In this document: positions 1 to 9,136 of the stretch, piece after piece
Numbering within the stretch: position 1 is the stretch's first letter
How the letters are laid out: each line of letters opens with the position of its first letter
Assembly: GCF_003173595.1 (NCBI RefSeq)
Contig: NZ_QGNZ01000001.1
Coordinates: forward strand, 620,001 to 684,000
Direction: 5' to 3'
DNA: 64,000 nt
Origin: Pedobacter yonginensis
GTDB taxonomy: Bacteria > Bacteroidota > Bacteroidia > Sphingobacteriales > Sphingobacteriaceae
Position numbers and translations under genes: made by a program
Notes under the pieces: generated by a model
Database searches by the model: none
Told to the model about the DNA's origin: nothing
Seen by the model: the letters and a program-made list of their open reading frames with translations, nothing else

Positions 1-62
1 AGCCGAAAATTAAAGTTTTATATTTTCTTTCCCATCCTGCTCTATAGGCTAGTTGTAGTGTT

Positions 63-887
63 TTATAATTGATAGAAGCGCTTTGCATTGCCACTAAATA
101 CTGAAGTTCTTTCTTCGGTTGTAAATTGAGCGGCATATTTATTCACCAAGTAGAACCAATCCGCGTAAGGCCTGCTGATTAACATGACTGGCCAATCGCT
201 TCCATAAAGCACTCGTTCAGTACCAAAGTTTTCGAAAATCACATCGAAAATCTTAAACATTTCGTTTTCTGTCCACTTTGCCCAATCGGCCTCTGCCAAC
301 AGCCCTGATAGCTTGCAATGCACATTTGGATTTTGTGCTAAAGTTTTAATGTTCGCTGCCCATTCCTGTATCTCGCCACTTTTTATGTTCGGTTTGCCAC
401 AATGATCTAACACAAAGGCTTGGTTAGGCACTTGATCGACCATTTTAATTAGGCTGGGCAATTGGCTATGATATACCAATAAATCGTAGGTATAATTGAA
501 TTGTTTCAGCTTCTGTAGCCCTGCAATAAATTCTGGATTCAAAATAAATTCATCGTTTTCAGCCTGTAAAACATGTCGCCAGCCCTTAATTAATTTAAAA
601 GCGCTCCAATAGTGCAGGCGTTCTTCCAAATCAAGGATTCGCAAATCAATCCAGCCAACTATTCCTTTTATCAACTCACTTTGTTCGGCTAAGGATAGCA
701 AAAAATGGTTTTCTGCTTCGCTTTGATTGGCTTGCACCGCAATACAACCTTCAATTTTAAGATCGCTAAACGGTTGGATCAAATCTTTTGGCGCAAAATC
801 CTTACGGATGGCCTGCATCTCTTCCGTAATCCAACTGTCTCTCACGGCATCATAATTCCAAAAATGTACGTGGGTATCAATCATCAT
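63..887 (-). CDS. Amidohydrolase-family sugar lactonase (L-fucono/L-rhamnono-lactonase type)
   Basis: A 274-residue cytoplasmic protein of the amidohydrolase_2 (COG3618) type. It begins with a metal-binding HxH motif (DTHVHFW, His6 and His8) and carries a later LDHCGKP motif and a C-terminal YGSDWPV motif with the conserved metal Asp. Family members open 1,5- or 1,4-lactones of L-fuconate, L-rhamnonate or galactarate. It is the last gene seen of a four-gene minus-strand operon, one base after the mutarotase gene. The neighbours (mutarotase, SDR, FAH enzyme) support a role in non-phosphorylating L-fucose or L-rhamnose breakdown: lactone to aldonate. Which sugar cannot be told from sequence. 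No aldonate dehydratase is visible; it may lie beyond base 1. Confidence 0.85.
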   Translation of the reverse strand: MMIDTHVHFWNYDAVRDSWITEEMQAIRKDFAPKDLIQPFSDLKIEGCIAVQANQSEAENHFLLSLAEQSELIKGIVGWIDLRILDLEERLHYWSAFKLIKGWRHVLQAENDEFILNPEFIAGLQKLKQFNYTYDLLVYHSQLPSLIKMVDQVPNQAFVLDHCGKPNIKSGEIQEWAANIKTLAQNPNVHCKLSGLLAEADWAKWTENEMFKIFDVIFENFGTERVLYGSDWPVMLISRPYADWFYLVNKYAAQFTTEERTSVFSGNAKRFYQL

Positions 888-1223
888 TTAGGTGTTGAGT
901 TTGAAAATCTGATCCATAATTTGCCATTTTTCGCCCGGTTTACTGTTTGGCAAAGCTTGCTGAAATTTCCACATCAATGCTTCCCATTCCTGCACTTTAG
1001 CATTCGCCAAATCTGTGGCTGCTTTCTTTTCAAAAGAGAAGTTTTCATTTACATCCATAATCATAAATAGCCGATTACCAAGTAAATAAATCTCCAAATC
1101 TTCTATACCAGATGCTTTAATACTTTGTTTAATTTCCGGCCAAACCGATTGATGATATTGCTTGTATTGTTCAATCAGTTGTGCATCATCAATCAAATCA
1201 AGTGTTAGGCAATATCTTTTCAT
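888..1223 (-). CDS. L-rhamnose/L-fucose mutarotase (RhaM-like, DUF718)
   Basis: A 111-residue protein matching the RhaM/FucU-like mutarotase family in length and pattern: an N-terminal LTLDLIDDAQLIEQYKQYH strand-helix segment, a central VWPEI motif, LEIYLLGNRLFMIMD, and a C-terminal W-rich end (EKWQIMDQIFKL). These ferredoxin-like dimers speed alpha/beta anomer exchange of 6-deoxy-L-sugars. Its start codon overlaps the stop of the FAH gene by one base, and its stop abuts the lactonase gene, so the three are surely co-transcribed. It would feed the correct anomer to a sugar dehydrogenase. A related domain is fused to a beta-helix protein near 52600 in this window. Confidence 0.88.
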   Translation of the reverse strand: MKRYCLTLDLIDDAQLIEQYKQYHQSVWPEIKQSIKASGIEDLEIYLLGNRLFMIMDVNENFSFEKKAATDLANAKVQEWEALMWKFQQALPNSKPGEKWQIMDQIFKLNT

Positions 1224-2077
1224 TAGGCTTCGGTATAGGCTTTAACGTGTTGTTTGCTGCTGCCCAATCCATCAATACCCAGTTCTACCACATCGCCATC
1301 TTTTAAGTACCAAGGCTCTGGTTTTTGACCCAATCCAACACCCGCTGGTGTGCCTGTGGTAATCACGTCGCCAGGTAAAAGCGTCATAAATTGACTGATA
1401 TACGAAACCATGAACGGTACATTGAATATTAAATTTGAGGTGTTTCCATTTTGCAGGGTTTTGCCATTTACAGTCAGCCACAGGCGAAGATTGTGCACAT
1501 CGCTAATTTCGTCTTGAGTGGCAATAAATGGCCCAATAGGCGCAAATGTATCGCAACTTTTGCCTTTAACCCATTGTCCGTTTCTTTCCAGCTGAAACGC
1601 TCGCTCGCTGTAATCGTTGTGCAAAACGTATCCTGCAATGTGTTCTAAAGCATTTTCTTCAGTCACGTAACTCGCTTTTTTACCAATTACAATCGCCAAT
1701 TCAACTTCCCAATCGGTTTTTTTGCTGTTTTTTGGGATAATCAAATCATCATTCGGACCTACAATAGCCGATGTTGCCTTAAAAAATAAGATCGGTTCAG
1801 TAGGGATGGCTGCATTGGTTTCTGCTGCATGATCTTTGTAATTTAAACCCACGCAAATTATTTTTGATGGACGAGCAAGTGCAGGTCCTAAGCGCACACC
1901 GCGATCTACCTTCGGCAAATTGGTGGTTTTAATGTCTTCCGAAAGTTTGTGCAGGGCGTCGCCACCAAAAAAAGCTTCATCGTAATCGCTTACCAAAGCC
2001 GAAACATCGTAATATTCATCTCCGATGATTACGCCAGGTTTTTCAAATCCTGCTTCGCCAAATCGTATTAACTTCAT
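1223..2077 (-). CDS. Fumarylacetoacetate hydrolase family protein (diketo-deoxy-aldonate hydrolase type)
   Basis: A 284-residue protein with an N-terminal FAH domain (MKLIRFGEAGFEKPGVI) and the C-terminal catalytic FAH fold. Visible family motifs are ICVGLNYKDHAAE, WEVELAIVIGKKA (metal-binding acids) and GDVITTGTPAGVG. Members in deoxysugar operons cleave 2,4-diketo-3-deoxy-L-fuconate or -rhamnonate to pyruvate and lactate. That role fits here because an SDR of the type that makes the diketo acid lies 32 bases upstream and a mutarotase and lactonase follow. Substrate choice between fuconate and rhamnonate is inference. Length is normal and no key motif appears lost. Confidence 0.87.
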   Translation of the reverse strand: MKLIRFGEAGFEKPGVIIGDEYYDVSALVSDYDEAFFGGDALHKLSEDIKTTNLPKVDRGVRLGPALARPSKIICVGLNYKDHAAETNAAIPTEPILFFKATSAIVGPNDDLIIPKNSKKTDWEVELAIVIGKKASYVTEENALEHIAGYVLHNDYSERAFQLERNGQWVKGKSCDTFAPIGPFIATQDEISDVHNLRLWLTVNGKTLQNGNTSNLIFNVPFMVSYISQFMTLLPGDVITTGTPAGVGLGQKPEPWYLKDGDVVELGIDGLGSSKQHVKAYTEA

Positions 2078-2109
2078 TTTTTATCTATTTTATCTCAATT
2101 AATTTAGGG

Positions 2110-2874
2110 TTAGTTGTTTAACGTGGTAAAACCACCGTCAATAGGGTAGTCGCAACCGGTGATGAATGAAGCTTCATCACTGCATAAATATAAGGCCAGT
2201 GCGCCAATTTCTTCTGGTTGTGCCATTCTGCCAATGGGTTGTGTTTTAGACAGTTTCTCGAACATTTCTGGAATGTTATCTGGATAGTTTTTTTGCAAAA
2301 AGCCATCAACAAAAGGCGTGTGCACCCTTGCCGGAGAAATGGAATTGCAACGAATGTTTTCGCCAATATAATCTTTAGCCACGCTCATGGTCATGGCCTT
2401 TACCGCACCTTTGGCCGTGCTATAGGCAAAGCGATCGGGCAGACCGATTAATGCCGCAATGGATGCCATGTTTACGATAACACCACCTCCCGATAAACGG
2501 AGTTTGGGTATGGCGGCATATAAACAATTGTAAACGCCCTTCACGTTTACCCGCATAACTCGATCAAAATCAGCCTCTTGGGTGGTATCGGCTTTACCAA
2601 TATGGGCAATACCTGCATTATTTATTAAGATGTTTATTTTTCCAATTTCATCAAAAACCCGAATTACATCTTCGTGATTGGCAACATCGCAAGCATAGCT
2701 AAAGGCTTGGTTTCCATTGGCCTGAATTTCTGCCAGTGCCGTAGCGGCCTGTTCTTTTCCGATTTCGATGATGTGAACTTCGGCGCCCTGCTTGGCCAAT
2801 ACGGTTGCAATGGCTTTGCCGATGCCACTACCACCGCCTGTAACCACAGCCTTTTTGTTTTTTAGTGAAAACAT
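2110..2874 (-). CDS. SDR-family sugar(-acid) dehydrogenase
   Basis: A 254-residue classical short-chain dehydrogenase. It has the TGGGSGIG cofactor loop near residue 12, NNAGIAH, the catalytic Ser in VNMASIAAL, the YSTAKGAV Tyr-x3-Lys motif and a C-terminal DGGFTTLNN end. It is the first gene of the minus-strand operon. In this setting the likely reaction is NAD-dependent oxidation of 2-keto-3-deoxy-L-fuconate (or rhamnonate) at C4, supplying the substrate of the FAH enzyme. The alternative is oxidation of the free sugar to its lactone; SDRs do both and sequence alone does not separate them. The divergent gene at 3206 starts a pectin enzyme block. Confidence 0.88.
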   Translation of the reverse strand: MFSLKNKKAVVTGGGSGIGKAIATVLAKQGAEVHIIEIGKEQAATALAEIQANGNQAFSYACDVANHEDVIRVFDEIGKINILINNAGIAHIGKADTTQEADFDRVMRVNVKGVYNCLYAAIPKLRLSGGGVIVNMASIAALIGLPDRFAYSTAKGAVKAMTMSVAKDYIGENIRCNSISPARVHTPFVDGFLQKNYPDNIPEMFEKLSKTQPIGRMAQPEEIGALALYLCSDEASFITGCDYPIDGGFTTLNN

Positions 2875-3205
2875 ATTGTATAATGTAGGTTTAAATTAGG
2901 GATATTTATTTAAAAGTATGGAAATTATCGAAGCCAGGGATCCAAATTTATCCATGTTAGTTAAACTTATGTTTTGCAAATTAAGCATATATTGATGGAC
3001 AAAAACTTTCATTTTTTATCTAATCATTGGCTAATCTTGTCATAACTGATTTTACAATCATTATATACAATGCCTTGCAGAAATTTTACACAAACAATCT
3101 GCGATAATACTTATATTTGAATGTTATTTTTATATTTAAATAATATTTTAACCAAATGTACCGCCAAATCCCTTTTAAAAAGGGTTTTACTCAGAGCCAA
3201 AATTG
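2875..3205. promoter_or_regulatory. Divergent intergenic region between deoxysugar operon and PUL block
   Basis: A 331-base AT-rich gap between two divergent transcription units. On the plus strand, TATATTTG at 3112-3119 fits the Bacteroidota -7 box TAnnTTTG and sits in TTATATTTGAAT, a string that recurs before the GH78 gene at 59030 and, as TTATATATGAAT, before SusC and the pectate lyases. No good TTG box lies about 19 bases upstream. On the minus strand, CAAATTTA at 2943-2950 reads TAAATTTG and could be the -7 box of the SDR operon. Promoter calls are by eye and tentative. Confidence 0.4.
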
Positions 3206-5944
3206 ATGAGAAATTTTCTGCTTTTTATTTTCAGCATACTTTTAATTCCAAGCCTTGCCATTGCTTCGGGCAGGTCGGCCGCCAAAGCACAAAATATTTA
3301 TATTTCTTCAGCGCCTAGTTCGAGGGTTAAATTTGGTTCAGAAAAATTACGTACGGCTTTGTTGACTATTGGTGTAAACGCCAAGCTTATACAAATGAAT
3401 CGTTTGCCGAAGGGCAATAAAATTGTTGTTGGTGTTTATTCTGATGAGGTTTTCAAAACGATTTTATCCGATTCTTTAAAAAATAAGGCGCAAAATGCCG
3501 GTAAAGAGGGTTTTGTAATTGCGTACGGTAGTCATAATGATTTATTTGTGATTGGTGCAGATGCATCTGGCGCACTTTATGCCTGTATCGAACTTGCAGA
3601 TCAGATTACCGCTCAAGGGAAAATCCCAACAAAAATTTCGCTAACAGACCATCCTCAAATGGTGATGCGTGGCACGTGTATTGGCCTACAAAAAACCGAT
3701 TATTTACCGGGACACGACGTTTACGAATATCCCTATACGCCAGAAACCTTCCCTTGGTTGTATGATAAGCAATTGTGGATTAAGTATTTAGATATGATGG
3801 TTGAGAACCGGTACAATTCCCTTTATCTATGGAATGGACATCCTTTTTCTTCGCTCGTTAAGCTAAAAGATTATCCTTATGCGGTTGAAGTTGATGATGC
3901 AACCTTTAAAAAGAACGAAGAAATATTCCGTTTCTTAACTACAGAGGCTGATAAACGGGGCATTTGGGTGATTCAGATGTTCTACAACATCCTTATTCCA
4001 AAGCCTTTTGCCGATAAATTCGGAATGAAAACACAAGATCGCAATCGCCCTATAGTGCCTGTTATTGCAGATTATACCAGAAAATCTATCGCTGCTTTTG
4101 TAGAAAAATATCCAAATGTGGGTTTAATGGTAGCATTAGGCGAAGCGATGGAAGGCGTTGGACAGGATGATATCGATTGGTTTACCAAAACGATTATTCC
4201 AGGGGTGAAGGATGGATTAAAGGCTGCCGGAATTCAGGGTGAAGCCCCAATTGTTTTGAGGGCGCACGATACCGATGCCCCTGCTGTGATGAAAGCAGCA
4301 TTACCCTTTTACAAAAATCTTTACACCGAAAATAAATTTAACGGCGAAGCCTTAACCACATACACACCGCGTGGCGCTTGGGCAGAACTGAATAGAAAAC
4401 TGGCTTCTATTGGTACTATGAACATATCTAACGTGCATATTTTAGCCAATTTGGAACCTTTTCGGTATGGTTCGGCAGATTTTATTCAAAAATCTGTACA
4501 GGCCATGGATAAAATTTACGGGGCCAGAGGGCTACATTTATACCCACAAGCCAGCTATTGGGATTGGCCTTACACTGCTGATAAGGCTCAAACCCGCGAA
4601 CTGCAAATTGATCGGGACTGGATTTGGTATAAGGAATGGGCACGCTACGCCTGGAATGCCAACAGAAATCGACCAAGCGAAATTGATTATTGGGGAGAAG
4701 CATTAGCCAAAAAATACGGAACAGATTTAACAGGTGGCAAAGCCATTTTAAATGCCTACGAAGAATCGGGAGAGATTTCTCCTAAATTGTTAAGGCGCTA
4801 CGGCATTACCGATGGCAATCGCCAAACGCTTACCTTAGGAATGTTAATGACTCAATTCATTAACCCATTTCGATATGGTGTTTTTACCTTAATGTACGAA
4901 TCGGAAGCGCCTGAAGGCGAGATGATTATAGATTATGCTGAACGTGAATGGAAGAAACAGGGGCACGTGGGTGAAACCCCTGTGCAGATTGCTAAAGAGG
5001 TGGTAGCGCATGGAAAAAATGCCTTAGCTGCTATTAATCAGGTTTCTGCTACCCGTGATACAGCTGAATTCAGAAAACTTAAAAACGATATGTATTGCTA
5101 CAATGCAATGGCTAATTTTTATGCAGAGAAAGTTAAATCTGCCTTATGGGTTTTGCGTTACAAATACTCAAATGATGTTGCCGATTTGGAAAAAGCATTG
5201 CCGCTTTTAGAAAGCAGTGTAAAACACTATTCTGAATTGGTAAAACTAACCGAAAACGAATATTTGTACGCAAACAGTATGCAAACCAAGCAACGCAAAA
5301 TCCCGATGAGGGGGGTAGATCAAACCTTTATCCATTGGAAAGAAATGTTGCCAGTTTTTACAAAAGAATTGAATCATTTTAAGCAGAGCATCGATTCGCT
5401 GAAGCACGCTAACGCTGCAACGACGGCTAAAATTATTCCATATAAAAATGCTGAGGTGAAGATTTTATCTCCAAACATCGAAAGTTATCGTTTAGATAAA
5501 GGTATTCAGGTATTTGCAGATACAATGGCTGTGGTTAAAGAACTTGCCGAACAACTTATCGGCCTTAAAGGATTAAAATTAACTCGTGAAAATCAAATCA
5601 AACAAGGTACCGAAATTCGATTTTCAACCAAAACACCGGTTAAACTTTTGGTGGGCTATTTCAACCAAAAAGATGCTAAAACACTTTTACCCCCACAATT
5701 GGAAATTGATGCCAGTGCGAATAATTATGGTCAATCAGAAATTAAAATTTCCAACGCCATAGTTGTAAATGGCTTTGCGCCTGTAAATGTTCATGCTTAC
5801 TCTTTTGCGGCGGGCACACACACCTTAACATTGGGTAAAGGCGCTTGCTTGGTATTGGGTTTTATAGATGATCAGCAGGAACTCCGCATTTTTAATGCAG
5901 GTTTAGATGGTAGAGGGAAAGATATAGATTGGTTATTCGAATGA
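3206..5944 (+). CDS. Putative secreted TIM-barrel glycosidase with GH67/GH20-like N-terminal domain
   Basis: A protein of about 912 residues starting at ATG 3206 (a TTG lies just before it at 3203). The signal peptide runs MRNFLLFIFSILLIPSLAIA. Residues of about 25-145 look like the alpha/beta domain that precedes the barrel in GH20, GH67 and GH84 (KIVVGVYSD, GASGALYACIELADQI). A barrel-like region follows (MRGTCIGLQ, NRYNSLYLWNGHPF, VGLMVALGEAMEG, LHLYPQASYWDWPY), then a helical region and a beta-rich C-terminus. Glu in LGEAMEG is a candidate catalytic acid. I cannot assign a CAZy family; an RG-II-type alpha-uronidase such as GH138 is one possibility, held at low confidence. It leads a run of pectin enzymes and overlaps the next gene by ATGA. 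Confidence 0.7.
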   Translation: MRNFLLFIFSILLIPSLAIASGRSAAKAQNIYISSAPSSRVKFGSEKLRTALLTIGVNAKLIQMNRLPKGNKIVVGVYSDEVFKTILSDSLKNKAQNAGKEGFVIAYGSHNDLFVIGADASGALYACIELADQITAQGKIPTKISLTDHPQMVMRGTCIGLQKTDYLPGHDVYEYPYTPETFPWLYDKQLWIKYLDMMVENRYNSLYLWNGHPFSSLVKLKDYPYAVEVDDATFKKNEEIFRFLTTEADKRGIWVIQMFYNILIPKPFADKFGMKTQDRNRPIVPVIADYTRKSIAAFVEKYPNVGLMVALGEAMEGVGQDDIDWFTKTIIPGVKDGLKAAGIQGEAPIVLRAHDTDAPAVMKAALPFYKNLYTENKFNGEALTTYTPRGAWAELNRKLASIGTMNISNVHILANLEPFRYGSADFIQKSVQAMDKIYGARGLHLYPQASYWDWPYTADKAQTRELQIDRDWIWYKEWARYAWNANRNRPSEIDYWGEALAKKYGTDLTGGKAILNAYEESGEISPKLLRRYGITDGNRQTLTLGMLMTQFINPFRYGVFTLMYESEAPEGEMIIDYAEREWKKQGHVGETPVQIAKEVVAHGKNALAAINQVSATRDTAEFRKLKNDMYCYNAMANFYAEKVKSALWVLRYKYSNDVADLEKALPLLESSVKHYSELVKLTENEYLYANSMQTKQRKIPMRGVDQTFIHWKEMLPVFTKELNHFKQSIDSLKHANAATTAKIIPYKNAEVKILSPNIESYRLDKGIQVFADTMAVVKELAEQLIGLKGLKLTRENQIKQGTEIRFSTKTPVKLLVGYFNQKDAKTLLPPQLEIDASANNYGQSEIKISNAIVVNGFAPVNVHAYSFAAGTHTLTLGKGACLVLGFIDDQQELRIFNAGLDGRGKDIDWLFE

Positions 5945-7497
5945 TGATGAGAAAGATAAAATTTACAGCAATGCTGGTTTGCCTGGTTGTTGGTTTACAA
6001 GGGTTTGCACAACAGAAATCAATTTTAGGTACCGAGAAACTCAATAAATATGTAAGCTATTTCAATGCTATTGATACTGAATCCGTTAAAAATTTTGTGC
6101 CCAATGGTCAAGCATTTGATTGGCTCTCAGAAAATATCCCCTTATTTGAATGTCCAGACACCACTTTAGAGCAAAATTACTACTACCGCTGGTGGACTTT
6201 TAGAAAACACTTGGTTAAAACACCTGAAGGCTTCATTTTTACGGAGTTTATTGAGCCTGTAAAACACGCAGGAAAATACAATTCCATTAGTTGTGCGCTT
6301 GGTCACCACATTTACGAAGGCAGGTGGCTTAAAAACACCAGTTACTCAAAGGATTACATTAAATTTTGGCTGTACCATGCCGATGTGGGTCAAAGCAAAC
6401 AACGTTTCCACCAATTTAGCAGTTGGGTAGATGATGCCGTGTATCAAAATTATTTGGTAAAACCTGATTTAGAATTTTTAAAAGAAATTTTACCTGCCCT
6501 CGATGCTGATTATGCCAAATGGGAAAAAGAGCGTCAATTAAAAACGGGCTTATTTTGGCAAAACGATGTTAAAGATGGTATGGAAGAATCGATTAGTGGA
6601 TCAAGGAAGGATCAAAATATGCGTCCAACCATCAACAGCTACATGTATGGAAATGCCATCGCGTTAGCCAATATCGCTGGCCTTTTGAAAGATGAAACGC
6701 TCACACAGAAATATCAGGTTAAATCCAATCAGCTTAAACAATTGGTTCAGGATAGTTTATGGAACTCAAAATCAGCTTTTTTTGAAACGAAGCTTCAAAA
6801 AGGTGGCTTGGCAAATGTTCGGGAGGCAATTGGTTTTATTCCCTGGGAATTTAATTTGCCAGATGATGCCCCTAAATACGCCAAAGCTTGGAATCAATTA
6901 TTGGATACCGCAGGGTTCAAAGCGCCATGGGGCTTAACCACGGCCGAACGTAGAAACCCAACTTTTAGAACACGTGGAAGTGGCCACAGTTGCGAATGGG
7001 ATGGAGCTTTATGGCCATTTGCAAGCGCCCAAACTCTAAAGGGATTGTCGAATTTATTGGTTAACTACAAAAATCACGGTAAAATGACATCAGAAATCTT
7101 TTATCAAGAACTTCATCAATATGCCGCATCGCATATTAAAAATGGCAAACCTTATATTGGTGAATATCAAGACGAAAAAACTGGAGAATGGCTAAAAGGC
7201 GACAATCCGAGGAGCAGTTTTTACAATCATTCTACTTTTAACGATTTAATTATTAACGATTTAATTGGTTTTAAACCTCGTGCCGACAATATTTTAGAGC
7301 TTTTTCCATTAATTCCGAAAGGAAAATGGGACTGGTTTGCATTAGATCATTTATCTTATCATGATAAAACGATAACTTTGATTTGGGACAAGACTGGTAA
7401 AAAGTACAACAAGGGTAAGGGTTTCCTAATTTATGTTGATGGCAAACAGATTTATCAAGCAAAAGAACTGAAGCCTGTTCGTGTTCCAATGAATTAG
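5941..7497 (+). CDS. Secreted MGH1-like (alpha/alpha)6-barrel glycoside hydrolase
   Basis: About 518 residues. I chose ATG 5941 because it overlaps the stop of the upstream gene (ATGA) and gives a clean signal peptide, MMMRKIKFTAMLVCLVVG, ending near FAQ; ATGs at 5944 and 5947 are alternatives. The body resembles MGH1-like/GH63-related (alpha/alpha)6 enzymes: YYYRWWTFRKHLV, INSYMYGNAIALANIAGL, GFIPWEFNLPDD and SCEWDGALWPFASAQTL. The acidic residues in CEWDGALWPF are typical of the active site region in this clan. Substrate is unknown; the position between a putative uronidase-like glycosidase and a polygalacturonase suggests a pectin side-chain sugar. Confidence 0.75.
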   Translation: MMMRKIKFTAMLVCLVVGLQGFAQQKSILGTEKLNKYVSYFNAIDTESVKNFVPNGQAFDWLSENIPLFECPDTTLEQNYYYRWWTFRKHLVKTPEGFIFTEFIEPVKHAGKYNSISCALGHHIYEGRWLKNTSYSKDYIKFWLYHADVGQSKQRFHQFSSWVDDAVYQNYLVKPDLEFLKEILPALDADYAKWEKERQLKTGLFWQNDVKDGMEESISGSRKDQNMRPTINSYMYGNAIALANIAGLLKDETLTQKYQVKSNQLKQLVQDSLWNSKSAFFETKLQKGGLANVREAIGFIPWEFNLPDDAPKYAKAWNQLLDTAGFKAPWGLTTAERRNPTFRTRGSGHSCEWDGALWPFASAQTLKGLSNLLVNYKNHGKMTSEIFYQELHQYAASHIKNGKPYIGEYQDEKTGEWLKGDNPRSSFYNHSTFNDLIINDLIGFKPRADNILELFPLIPKGKWDWFALDHLSYHDKTITLIWDKTGKKYNKGKGFLIYVDGKQIYQAKELKPVRVPMN

Positions 7498-7519
7498 TAA
7501 TCATCTTTTTTAAGCTTAC

Positions 7520-9115
7520 ATGAAATCTCCCAAATTGCCCATTGGCATTAAAATTTTTGTCGCCTTTTGCGTGTTGCTATTGTCCCATTTAAATGCAGGC
7601 GCACAGTCTTACTTTAATGTGCTGAAATTTGGTGCCAAGAACGACAGTAGTAAACTGGCAACCCAGGCCATTAAAAAAGCAATAGATGCCGCCGTGAAGG
7701 TGGGCGGCGGAACCATTTATTTTCCATCCGGTAAATATTTAACGGGCCCCATTCAGCTTAAAAGTAACATTACCATTTTAATTGATGCAGGCGCCGAACT
7801 TCATTTTAGCGATAATTTTGATGATTATTTACCTATGGTTAAGAGCAGGTACGAAGGCGTGGATGTAACGAGCTTCTCGCCACTGTTTTATGCGTACGAA
7901 GCTGAAAACATTGCCATTATGGGGCGTGGCTTGATAGATGGACATGGTGAAAAATGGTGGAATTTTGTAGAGGGCTATAAAGAAGATCAACCGAGAAGCA
8001 AGTGGCAGTTAACCTTCGATCAACAAAATCAAAATATTCTTTTACCTGATGATGCCAAGCAAATGAAACGTGGATTTCTTCGTCCGCCGTTTATACAGCC
8101 TATGTTTTGCAAAAATGTTTTGATAGATGGCATCAGCATTCGTAACTCGCCATTTTGGACCATTAACCCCGAATTTTGCGAAAATGTAACCATCCATGCG
8201 GTAACGATTAACAACCCACCGTCGCCAAATACGGATGGAATCAATCCAGAATCTTGTAAAAATGTGCACATTTCAGATTGCCACATCAGTGTAGGGGACG
8301 ATTGCATTACCATAAAATCGGGTAAGGATGAACCGGGAAGAAAAATGGCTGTTCCGGCAGAAAATTATACGATTACCAATTGCACCATGCTTTCTGGGCA
8401 TGGAGGCGTGGTTATAGGCAGTGAGATGAGCGGTGATGTAAGAAAGATTGTAATCTCTAACTGTGTTTTTGATGGTACCGATCGGGGCATCCGCATAAAA
8501 ACGGCACGGGGTAGAGGTGGCATAGTAGAGGAGATTCGTGTTGACAATATTGTAATGAAAAACATTGGTTTACAAGCGATTGTATTGGATATGCAGTATG
8601 CCAAAACCAATGTAGAAAAGGTATCAGAGCGTACGCCAAAATTTAGAAATATTCATTTTAGTAACATCACCGGACAGGTAAATCAGGCTGGATATTTGAA
8701 TGGGCTAGAGGAAATGCCTATTGAGAACATCACCTTTACAAATATAAATATGGAAGCTAAAACCGGTTTCAATATTGCTTTTTCTAATAAAATTGAGTTT
8801 CAAAATGTACAGGTGAATACTGAAACTGGACCATCCATTACCGCTACAAGGGTTAATAACTTAACCATCAATGGCTTTAAAAGCTATAAACCACATCCAA
8901 ACGTTCCGATTGTAGATTTAAAAAATGTAAGCGATTTGTTTTTATACAATGCGTTCCCAGTAATTGGTACTTCTATTTATATGCGTTTAAGTGGCGCAGG
9001 TACCAAGAACATCGCCATCGGCAACAATAATTTCAGAAACACGAGAGTAGGCATCCGCAAGGAGAAAGATGTTTTTGAGAATATCGATGTCATTTCTGGA
9101 GATAAAGGTCAATAA
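7520..9115 (+). CDS. GH28 polygalacturonase-family hydrolase
   Basis: A 531-residue secreted right-handed beta-helix enzyme. A signal peptide (hydrophobic IKIFVAFCVLLLSHLNAGA) is followed by the pectate-lyase-superfamily start NVLKFGAKNDSS. All GH28 catalytic motifs are visible: NTDG (Asn237-Gly240), GDD (Gly259-Asp261), GHGG (Gly293-Gly296) and RIKT after DRGI. The catalytic Asp triad and His294 are intact, so it should cleave alpha-1,4-galacturonic acid links in homogalacturonan or related GalA-Rha links. The protein is longer than minimal bacterial polygalacturonases, with an insert around residues 155-185. It lies 22 bases after the MGH1-like gene, in the same run. Confidence 0.93.
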   Translation: MKSPKLPIGIKIFVAFCVLLLSHLNAGAQSYFNVLKFGAKNDSSKLATQAIKKAIDAAVKVGGGTIYFPSGKYLTGPIQLKSNITILIDAGAELHFSDNFDDYLPMVKSRYEGVDVTSFSPLFYAYEAENIAIMGRGLIDGHGEKWWNFVEGYKEDQPRSKWQLTFDQQNQNILLPDDAKQMKRGFLRPPFIQPMFCKNVLIDGISIRNSPFWTINPEFCENVTIHAVTINNPPSPNTDGINPESCKNVHISDCHISVGDDCITIKSGKDEPGRKMAVPAENYTITNCTMLSGHGGVVIGSEMSGDVRKIVISNCVFDGTDRGIRIKTARGRGGIVEEIRVDNIVMKNIGLQAIVLDMQYAKTNVEKVSERTPKFRNIHFSNITGQVNQAGYLNGLEEMPIENITFTNINMEAKTGFNIAFSNKIEFQNVQVNTETGPSITATRVNNLTINGFKSYKPHPNVPIVDLKNVSDLFLYNAFPVIGTSIYMRLSGAGTKNIAIGNNNFRNTRVGIRKEKDVFENIDVISGDKGQ

Positions 9116-9136
9116 TATTTAAATGTAATATACACT

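Noticed and set aside
1..62. A possible gene end at the left edge.
   Set aside because: Only 62 bases precede the lactonase stop codon; too short to support any call.
705..1070. A 121-codon plus-strand frame across the lactonase and mutarotase genes.
   Set aside because: Both overlapped genes have clear family motifs on the minus strand; the plus frame is low-complexity and unsupported.
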